Below are positions 6,618-11,098 of a stretch of 11,098 nt of DNA, piece by piece. The translations under genes and the position numbers were made by a program. Origin of the DNA: Spirochaetales bacterium (GTDB lineage: Bacteria > Spirochaetota > Spirochaetia > DSM-27196 > SLST01); the NCBI GenBank assembly GCA_007130265.1, contig SLST01000255.1:1-11098 (forward strand). The letters are read 5' to 3'. The notes beneath the pieces are model-generated. The model saw only the letters and a list, made by a program, of their open reading frames with translations, searched no databases and was not told where the DNA came from. Numbering within the stretch: the first letter of the stretch is position 1; every line of letters begins with the position of its first letter.

Positions 6618-7014
6618 CGGGCTCGCAGATCCGGATGACCCGCGGCGCAGCCTCCTTCCACACCTTTCCGACGGCCACCGCAATGAGCAGGCCGGCCGCG
6701 AGCCCGACGAAGCCGGCAGCGGCGCGAACCGCCTCCGACGCCCCGCCGCCCGGACCCAGGTACCCGGCGACGAACAGAGTGAGCGGCATCACGAAGAGCA
6801 GGAGCCCTTTGCCGAGCCCCGACCCCGAAGGACCGATCTCCACCCGCGCGCCCGGAACGACACCGTCGGCGAGCCCCCCATCGACGGTCGCCTCGTAGGT
6901 ACGCACACGGGGAGCGCAGAGCGGGCTCGCGCAGCTGCCGCACGTTTCTGTTGGCCCGCTGCGCACCGTGACGCGCAGCCCACGGACCGCGACGACCTCA
7001 GCCCGCTCAGTCAT
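6562..7014 (-). CDS. RseC/SoxR-reducing-system-like integral membrane protein
   Basis: A 150-residue inner-membrane protein resembling the RseC/MucC family (redox- and sigmaE-linked membrane proteins). It opens with the family pattern of a short beta domain, MTERAEVVAVRGLRVTV, followed by three cysteines at 25, 28 and 33 (C-x2-C-x4-C), a likely metal or Fe-S site. Two hydrophobic segments follow at about 69-88 and 98-118, then a Thr/Pro-rich tail. The ATG at 7014 overlaps the end of the upstream YmdB-family gene by 8 bases, so the two are co-translated. The last 56 bases overlap the end of lipB on the other strand. No rse, rnf or sox genes are nearby, so its redox partner is unknown. The family call rests on architecture and the cysteine motif, not on strong identity. 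Confidence 0.72.
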   Translation of the reverse strand: MTERAEVVAVRGLRVTVRSGPTETCGSCASPLCAPRVRTYEATVDGGLADGVVPGARVEIGPSGSGLGKGLLLFVMPLTLFVAGYLGPGGGASEAVRAAAGFVGLAAGLLIAVAVGKVWKEAAPRVIRICEPVTTRDSRTPTETTPPPGI

Positions 7015-7807
7015 TGACCGGCCCCGGGCATTCGCGTCGAAGCGCAGTGATCTCGGTCGCCCGCCCGTCCTCACCGATATCGACCACGGCACCCTGGAGC
7101 TCGAGGTTGACCCAGGTGTCCGAGGAGCGCTCGGGCACGCCGGTCATGAACTTTCGAATCTCCGGACCGGGATCGAGTCCCGCAACGCTGTCGCGACTGC
7201 CCGTCCGCCCGAGGTCCGCGATGACCGCCGTTCCTCGCGGCATGACGCGGGCGTCGGCAGTCTGCACGCGAGTGCCGGTTCCCACGATCGCGGACACATG
7301 ACCGTCGCCGTGATGGAACATCGTGTACTTCTCGGCGGTGGTTGTCGCATGGAAGTCGACGATGATGTACGGAGTCTCCTTGCGGGCGCGGCTTGCGAGC
7401 TCGGGGAGAAAGCTGAACGGATTGCTCGCGTGAACCCGGTCGAACCCCGACTGACCGAGCATGCTGATCACCGCGATCTTCCGGTCGTCGGCCGGCTTGT
7501 AGAACCGCCATCCGCGGCCCGGCGTCGCCGGAGGGTAGTTGGCGGGACGCAGCAGATAGTAGGCCGAGTCGATATGGGGGACCATATCTTTTTTGAAGTA
7601 AATCTGCTCGCCCCCGGTGATGACGTCGATCCCCAGCTTGCGCAGGTAGATCGCATGGTTTTTCCCGAGGCCGAATCCGCCCGTCGCGCCGTCCGCGTTC
7701 GCGACGACGAAATCAACCGAGAGTTCCGTCTTCAGACCGCGCAGCAACGTCTTGACGGTGTAGACGCCGGCTTTGCCGACTATTTCGCCAATGAAAAGTA
7801 TACGCAA
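7007..7807 (-). CDS. YmdB-family (TIGR00282) phosphodiesterase-like protein with altered metal site
   Basis: Recognisably YmdB/TTHA0625-like throughout: RILFIGEIVGKAG at the N-terminus, LLRPANYPPATPGRGW, DFHATTTAEK, VQTADARVMPRGTA and GLDPGPEIRKFMTGVPER, with 266 residues (B. subtilis YmdB has about 264). I chose the TTG at 7807 because it puts RILFIG at residues 2-7 exactly as in the family; the longer GTG start at 7834 adds nine unrelated residues. AGGG lies 5 bases upstream of the TTG. Against residues I recall for B. subtilis YmdB, the metal ligands are largely replaced: Asp8 is Glu8, Glu39 is Asp39, Asn40 is Gly40, Asn67 is Glu67, catalytic His68 is Gln68, His175 is Gly178 and His177 is Arg180. 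Only His150 (here His153) is kept. Phosphodiesterase activity is therefore doubtful. It overlaps the rseC-like gene downstream by 8 bases. Confidence 0.88.
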   Translation of the reverse strand: MRILFIGEIVGKAGVYTVKTLLRGLKTELSVDFVVANADGATGGFGLGKNHAIYLRKLGIDVITGGEQIYFKKDMVPHIDSAYYLLRPANYPPATPGRGWRFYKPADDRKIAVISMLGQSGFDRVHASNPFSFLPELASRARKETPYIIVDFHATTTAEKYTMFHHGDGHVSAIVGTGTRVQTADARVMPRGTAVIADLGRTGSRDSVAGLDPGPEIRKFMTGVPERSSDTWVNLELQGAVVDIGEDGRATEITALRRECPGPVND

Positions 7808-7816
7808 GTGTACCCT

Positions 7817-7845
7817 AAGGTAGCAGAGCGACACCGGAATGTCAC
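7817..7845 (-). promoter_or_regulatory. Candidate promoter of the YmdB-family/rseC-like pair
   Basis: On the minus strand GTGACA (7845-7840, one mismatch to TTGACA), a 17-base spacer and TACCTT (7822-7817), ending 9 bases before the TTG start at 7807. Initiation at the usual distance would leave a leader of only a few bases and would exclude the AGGG ribosome site, so either the promoter or the ribosome site is misjudged. Sequence-only prediction. Confidence 0.35.
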
Positions 7846-7882
7846 GGGCCGGCGAAACGAGTGGATCGGCCGTGCAATCAAG

Positions 7883-7919
7883 GTGACAGAGAGACGAAAA
7901 TTCAGTTCTATATAGCTAT
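7883..7919 (+). promoter_or_regulatory. AT-rich promoter region of hsp20
   Basis: GTGACA at 7883-7888 with TTCTAT at 7906-7911 (17-base spacer), inside the only AT-rich stretch of this GC-rich region (about 7896-7919, including TATATA at 7909-7914). The exact -10 is uncertain: TATATA is the better hexamer but is spaced 20 bases from GTGACA. No CIRCE repeat (the HrcA operator) and no convincing sigma32 promoter are seen. The region is the divergent gap between the YmdB-family gene and hsp20 and could serve both strands. Confidence 0.35.
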
Positions 7920-8024
7920 GGGCGCCGAAGAGGGCCCATGCCGTCGCGTACGGGCGGCGCCTTCCCGGTATGGGAAGGACCCCGCAGAGCGGGAACACGG
8001 CCCAGGAGGCCAGAAGGAGGCATT
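7920..8024 (+). promoter_or_regulatory. Hairpin-rich 5' leader of hsp20, candidate RNA thermometer
   Basis: About 105 bases between the AT-rich promoter stretch and the hsp20 ATG can form several consecutive small hairpins: 7941-7953 (CCGT/ACGG), 7960-7978 (perfect 7-bp CCTTCCC/GGGAAGG, loop GGTAT), 7981-7993 (CCCGC/GCGGG, loop AGA) and 7999-8011 (GGCC/GGCC, enclosing part of a decoy AGGAGG). The true ribosome site AAGGAGG is at 8014-8020. CCTTC at 7960-7964 could pair either within its hairpin or, with one G-U pair, with GGAGG at 8016-8020. Small heat-shock genes often carry thermosensor leaders, but no classical ROSE or fourU motif is seen. Pairing was judged by eye. Confidence 0.35.
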
Positions 8025-8546
8025 ATGAAATGCCACGATTTCCCCGATCTCGGCAAGGTGATGGACGAGATATTCGCCGCTGCCGAAGACTTCACCAACG
8101 CATTCACCGACCGAATGCAGTTTATCCCGGGTGACAAGGCCTGGAAGTGGAACCGGGAGTTCTACGCCGGCTACAGTTACCCGCCGGCGAACATCTACAT
8201 GACCGAGGACAAGACGCTGATCTTCGAGTTCGCGGTTGCGGGCTTCGGCGAGAGCGACGTGAGCCTCGAGTTCAAGGGTGACTACATGGTCTTCGCCGGT
8301 ACGCTCCCAGAGGAGATGCAGGAGCCGGACGGGGCGCGCTACTTCAAGCGTCGGCTCAAGCGCAAGAGCTTCGGCGAGCAGCGCTACTACGTGCCCGCGG
8401 ACAAGTTCGACCATGGGGCGGTGAAGGCGGTGTACCGTAACGGTATCCTCTCGGTCACGATTCCTCCCCGTGAGGAAGTGACGACCGAGCCGGGAGTCAA
8501 GATCAACATCGTCAGCGAAGACGATGACGCAGGAAAGGAGCAATAG
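8025..8546 (+). CDS. Hsp20/alpha-crystallin family small heat-shock protein
   Basis: An ATP-independent holdase that binds unfolding proteins as large oligomers in the cytoplasm. The 173 residues hold an N-terminal arm of about 50 residues (FPDLGKVMDEIFAAAEDF, amphipathic), an alpha-crystallin domain from about 52 to 149 (PPANIYMTEDKTLIFEFAVAGF; the hallmark A-x3-NGILSVTIP at 135-147), and a C-terminal INI (160-162) matching the I-x-I/V docking motif, followed by an acidic tail. The ATG at 8025 is fixed by AAGGAGG at 8014-8020; a longer frame from 7938 is Arg/Pro-rich and lacks support. The segment after the second strand pair (about 97-120, KRRLKRKS) is more basic than usual. It ends 3 bases before the ATG of a microprotein gene, so the two are probably one transcript. 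Confidence 0.95.
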   Translation: MKCHDFPDLGKVMDEIFAAAEDFTNAFTDRMQFIPGDKAWKWNREFYAGYSYPPANIYMTEDKTLIFEFAVAGFGESDVSLEFKGDYMVFAGTLPEEMQEPDGARYFKRRLKRKSFGEQRYYVPADKFDHGAVKAVYRNGILSVTIPPREEVTTEPGVKINIVSEDDDAGKEQ

Positions 8547-8549
8547 GCC

Positions 8550-8666
8550 ATGATATTCTGGATTACCGTGGGAGTCGCGCTGGGCTACTTCTTCAAGCCG
8601 CAGATAGACCGTGGCGTGCAGAAGGTCATCCGGATGATCCGCGACGACCGCGAGGACAACTACTAG
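8550..8666 (+). CDS. 38-residue single-pass membrane microprotein, function unknown
   Basis: A short gene with good translation signals: AAGGAG at 8535-8540 (inside the end of hsp20), 9 bases before the ATG at 8550, only 3 bases after the hsp20 TAG, ending in TAG at 8664-8666. The product starts with a hydrophobic segment at 1-15 (MIFWITVGVALGYFF), then KPQIDRG and a charged amphipathic helix rich in Arg and Asp (VQKVIRMIRDDREDNY). This suggests a short membrane anchor with a small cytoplasmic helix. I recognise no family. The tight linkage to hsp20 suggests co-expression under stress, perhaps recruiting Hsp20 to the membrane, but that is inference. A 10-bp hairpin follows 13 bases after the stop. 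Confidence 0.75.
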   Translation: MIFWITVGVALGYFFKPQIDRGVQKVIRMIRDDREDNY

Positions 8667-8679
8667 AAGGGGCTCTGCC

Positions 8680-8703
8680 GCGGGGACGGCGGCCCGTCCC
8701 CGC
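8680..8703 (+). terminator. Perfect 10-bp GC hairpin after the hsp20 operon
   Basis: GCGGGGACGG (8680-8689), loop CGGC (8690-8693) and CCGTCCCCGC (8694-8703) form an uninterrupted 10-bp GC-rich stem. It sits 13 bases past the microprotein stop and 17 bases before the glucanotransferase ATG. The following bases (CCATCTTCAGCTT) contain few T residues, so it is not a textbook intrinsic terminator. It may be a weak terminator, an RNA 3'-end stabiliser, or a structure limiting read-through into the next gene. Confidence 0.5.
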
Positions 8704-8720
8704 CCATCTTCAGCTTGACT

Positions 8721-10610
8721 ATGTCGGTCCGAGACCTTGTGGAACAGGCCTTCCGCCACTTGGGGAAGGCTCGTGTCATATTTCAGATACACGATTCGAG
8801 CTTCCCCGCGACCGCATCCGAGGATGTCGGTCGAGGAACGCCCTACGGGGACGCCGGTCATGAGTTCATCCGGTTCGCGCGCGACCTCGGGTTCGACGCG
8901 ATCCAGCTCGGGCCGCAGGGCGCGACCTCACGCGACAACCCGTCGCCCTACGACGGAACCGCCTTCTCGCGGAGCTTTCTTGCGCTCTCGTTTCCGAGGC
9001 TCACGTTGGATCCCGAGTGGAAATTCCTCGTTGACGAAGAGGCGCTGCGGGCGGCGACCAAACGGGCGACTCAGGACGATACACCCGTCGACTCCGGCAG
9101 GCCGCCGCGAATGCGAACCCGGTACGCAGCCGCCTTCGACTCGCAGCTCGCGCTCTGCGAGCGCGCCTACGAACGGTACCGCCGCATCGACGGTGCGAAG
9201 CGGGACAAGGTCGATGCATTCGTGGAGGAGAACCGCGCCTGGCTCGAGGCCGACGCGTTGTTCGAGGTGCTTTCGCGCGAGTATGGGACCGCCGACTGGC
9301 TCCGCTGGACCGGTTCCCGTGCCGAGATCGATCGCATTCTCTACTGTCCGCCGCCCGAGCTCGAGACCAAAACGTGCCGCGCGCGCTCGGCACTGCGGGA
9401 GGCCCACTCTGAGGCGATCGAGCGGTACGCGCTCGTCCAGTATCTTGTCCATCGCCAGCACGACGCCTTTCTCGAGGAGGCGAGACAGACGGGGCTCTCC
9501 CTTTACGCCGACCTGCAGGTGGGTCTTTCACCGCGAGACGGGTGGCGACTCCAGCCGCTCTTTCTGCAGGACTACCTGCTCGGAGCCCCGCCAAGCAGGA
9601 CGAATCGAGAAGGTCAGCCCTGGGGGTACCCGGTGCTCGACCCCAATCGTTACGGCGTGGGAGGGCTCGACTACCTTCGCGCGCGCGCGGAAAAACTGTT
9701 CGGCGAGTTCGACGGCCTGCGAATCGATCACCCGCAGGGGCTCGTATGCCCGTGGGTCTATCGCTCGAACGAGGCGGACCCCGTGCACGCGGTGCAGAAC
9801 GGGGCCCGGCTCTTCTCGTCGCCTGACCGCCCCGATCTTGCACGGTACGCGATCGCTCGCCGTGACCAACTGGCTGAGGGCGTTCCGCGGCATGCCGACG
9901 GCTGGGTCCGCGAGCTCGACGCCGAACAGGTGGACCACTACGCGACGAAGATGCACATCATCATGGGGGCAGCACGCGATCACGGTCTCGATCCGCGGTC
10001 GGTTGCCTGCGAGACACTGAGCACGCAGCCGTACCCGCTCAAACGCGTAATGGAGGAGTACGGACTCGGTCGATTCCGAGTGACCCAGAAGATGGACGTC
10101 ACAGACCCCAACGATGTCTACCGGACGGACAGGGCGACGCCACCCGACTGGGTCATGATGAGCAACCACGACACGCCACCTATCTGGGCGAGGGCCCGCG
10201 AGTGGCGCGAACAGGGGGACTTGGCCGAGCGCGCTGGGTATCTGGCCGGTCGGCTCGCGCCGAGTGACGAGCAGGACACGGTACGTCGCAGAATGCTCTC
10301 GAATACCGGCGAGTTCGTTCACGCGATGTTCGCCGATCTGCTCCTGAGCGCGGCGGAGAACGTATCGGTGTTCTTCGCGGACCTCCTTGGCATGGAAGAG
10401 ACCTATAATGCCCCGGGAACCGTGGGACCGCAGAACTGGAGCCTGCGCGTGCCGTCCGACTACCGGAAGCGGTACGGTACAGACCGAGCCGGTCTGCGGG
10501 CGCTGGATATCCCGTACGCGTGTGTCCTGGCGCTTCGCAGCCCGCTTGCACCCCAGAGCCGCGAGAGCCTCGAAATCGCCGACGCGCTCGACAGAGCACG
10601 CGCGCGGTGA
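8721..10610 (+). CDS. GH77-family 4-alpha-glucanotransferase (MalQ/amylomaltase-like), divergent
   Basis: Predicted to transfer alpha-1,4-glucan segments between maltooligosaccharides or glycogen ends; cytoplasmic. The GH77 landmarks are in order: AIQLGPQG at 60-67, SPYDGTAFSRSFLALS at 75-90, LYADLQVGLS at 261-270, GAPPSRTNREGQPWGYPVLDP at 288-308, nucleophile Asp336 in FDGLRIDH, acid/base Glu431 in VACETLS, stabiliser Asp484 in SNHDTPPIWA, and GPQNWSLRVP at 569-578. All three catalytic acids are present. Several usual motif forms differ (CETLST where AEDLG is common; ADLQ for GDLP). At 629 residues it is longer than the compact amylomaltases of about 500, with a helical charged stretch at about 105-235. 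The ATG at 8721 is preferred to TTG at 8715; no clear ribosome site is visible. No glycogen genes adjoin, so its substrate is open. Confidence 0.87.
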   Translation: MSVRDLVEQAFRHLGKARVIFQIHDSSFPATASEDVGRGTPYGDAGHEFIRFARDLGFDAIQLGPQGATSRDNPSPYDGTAFSRSFLALSFPRLTLDPEWKFLVDEEALRAATKRATQDDTPVDSGRPPRMRTRYAAAFDSQLALCERAYERYRRIDGAKRDKVDAFVEENRAWLEADALFEVLSREYGTADWLRWTGSRAEIDRILYCPPPELETKTCRARSALREAHSEAIERYALVQYLVHRQHDAFLEEARQTGLSLYADLQVGLSPRDGWRLQPLFLQDYLLGAPPSRTNREGQPWGYPVLDPNRYGVGGLDYLRARAEKLFGEFDGLRIDHPQGLVCPWVYRSNEADPVHAVQNGARLFSSPDRPDLARYAIARRDQLAEGVPRHADGWVRELDAEQVDHYATKMHIIMGAARDHGLDPRSVACETLSTQPYPLKRVMEEYGLGRFRVTQKMDVTDPNDVYRTDRATPPDWVMMSNHDTPPIWARAREWREQGDLAERAGYLAGRLAPSDEQDTVRRRMLSNTGEFVHAMFADLLLSAAENVSVFFADLLGMEETYNAPGTVGPQNWSLRVPSDYRKRYGTDRAGLRALDIPYACVLALRSPLAPQSRESLEIADALDRARAR

Positions 10611-10617
10611 TGAGAGC

Positions 10618-10646
10618 TGGAAACCGCAGCAGGCGCACACTATTAT
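10618..10646 (+). promoter_or_regulatory. Predicted promoter of the AMP-binding synthetase gene
   Basis: TGGAAA at 10618-10623 (4 of 6), a 17-base spacer and TATTAT at 10641-10646 (5 of 6 to TATAAT). Six bases after the -10 comes an in-frame ATG at 10653, so initiation could start right at that codon (leaderless), or leave a 27-base leader if the ATG at 10680 is used. It shows that this gene need not depend on read-through from the glucanotransferase. Confidence 0.5.
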
Positions 10647-10652
10647 GAGTGT

Positions 10653-11098
10653 ATGGAGTGGAAAGCTGTCCCGGAGGAAATGGCGGCACTGACAACGCTC
10701 GGCGATCTGATCGCGGCAAGCGTCGTCCGGCACGCCGATCGTGATGCACTGATGCTTCGCGACGGAGCGTCGTTCACCTACCGCGAGGCCGGCGACTCAA
10801 TCGCGCGCCTGCAGAACCGACTCGAGACTGCCGGCATCGCGCAGGGAGATCGCGTCGGTCTGCTCGGCGAAAACAGCCCCGCATGGTGCATCGCCTATCT
10901 CGCCATCGTCGGGATGGGGGCGGTCGTCGTACCGGTCCTGCCGGATTTCTCGGTTGAGGCGACGCGCTCGATCCTGAAGCACGCCGGCGCCTCGGGGCTG
11001 ATCATCTCAGAGTCTCAGAGATCGAAGGCGCCCGAAGAGTCGGGATCCGGATTCCTGATCCGGCTCGAGGAGATCGTCGACCTGGAAGCCGGGTCGAA
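10653..11098 (+). CDS. AMP-binding long-chain acyl-CoA synthetase, N-terminal part (cut by window edge)
   Basis: The 148 visible codons match the start of the adenylate-forming (ANL) superfamily, acyl-CoA synthetase type: TLGDLIAASVVRHADRDAL at 15-33, FTYREAG at 41-47, RLQNRLETAGIAQGDRVGL at 52-70, GENSPAWCIAYLAIVGMGAVVVPVLP at 72-97, then HAGASGLIIS at 110-119, equivalent to the segment before the adenylation core. The ATP-binding TSGTTG loop and C-terminal lid lie beyond the window, so the substrate cannot be judged; fatty-acid activation is the default. Two starts are in frame: ATG 10653 (used here, no ribosome site, just behind a -10 element) and ATG 10680, preceded by GGAGG at an unusually short 2-base spacing. 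Confidence 0.88.
   Translation, partial: MEWKAVPEEMAALTTLGDLIAASVVRHADRDALMLRDGASFTYREAGDSIARLQNRLETAGIAQGDRVGLLGENSPAWCIAYLAIVGMGAVVVPVLPDFSVEATRSILKHAGASGLIISESQRSKAPEESGSGFLIRLEEIVDLEAGS

Noticed and set aside
7938..8024. Upstream extension of the hsp20 frame to ATG 7938
   Set aside because: The 29 extra residues are Arg/Pro/Gly-rich and the AAGGAGG ribosome site points to ATG 8025.
7808..8024. CIRCE (HrcA) operator or sigma32 promoter for hsp20
   Set aside because: No TTAGCACTC/GAGTGCTAA inverted repeat and no convincing CTTGAA with CCCCAT spacing were found.
8737..10020. A 427-codon plus-strand frame overlapping the glucanotransferase
   Set aside because: Ser/Arg/Thr-rich frame-shifted shadow of the GH77 gene.
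9528..10733. A 401-codon open frame on the minus strand opposite the glucanotransferase
   Set aside because: Shadow frame with no domain; the plus-strand frame holds all GH77 motifs.

Overview
The window is GC-rich, densely packed bacterial chromosome from a diderm organism: it carries three consecutive genes of the LPS-export (Lpt) machinery. The combination of lpt genes behind pyrG, a CheR/CheB pair, a relaxed lipobox on LptC and a bifunctional-nuclease (DUF151) gene fits a free-living, high-GC spirochaete, but that taxonomic guess is inference and cannot be proved from this window. I see no tRNA, rRNA, insertion sequence, phage gene, CRISPR array or defence island. No stretch over about 220 bases lacks a gene.

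Layout. (1) Positions 1-3855, minus strand: a DUF151 nuclease-like gene, then pyrG, lptC, lptA and lptB (cut by the window's left edge). From pyrG onward every junction overlaps, so these four genes look like one translationally coupled unit with a good promoter just upstream of pyrG. (2) Positions 3856-4021: divergent promoter region. (3) Positions 4022-6617, plus strand: cheR, cheB and lipB, overlapping or 3 bases apart, with a sigma70-like promoter. (4) Positions 6562-7807, minus strand: a YmdB-family gene followed by an RseC-like membrane protein gene, overlapping each other by 8 bases. The second gene runs tail-to-tail 56 bases into lipB. (5) Positions 7808-8024: divergent regulatory region holding an AT-rich promoter stretch and a hairpin-rich leader. 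(6) Positions 8025-8666, plus strand: an Hsp20 small heat-shock gene and a 38-residue membrane microprotein gene with a strong ribosome binding site, then a perfect 10-bp hairpin. (7) Positions 8721-10610: a divergent GH77 4-alpha-glucanotransferase. (8) From 10653 to the right edge: the N-terminus of an AMP-binding acyl-CoA synthetase.

How the genes relate. PyrG makes CTP, which CMP-Kdo and phospholipid synthesis consume. Coupling it to LptCAB, which extracts LPS and carries it across the periplasm, links precursor supply to envelope export. CheR and CheB methylate and demethylate chemoreceptors; lipB, for lipoate attachment, appears to ride on that operon.

The observations most worth checking are: a YmdB-family protein whose metal-binding and catalytic residues are mostly replaced while the fold motifs remain; the hsp20-linked microprotein; -10-like hexamers 6-9 bases ahead of several start codons that lack ribosome binding sites (possible leaderless transcripts); and the structured hsp20 leader. 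Nothing here amounts to a clear new multigene system.
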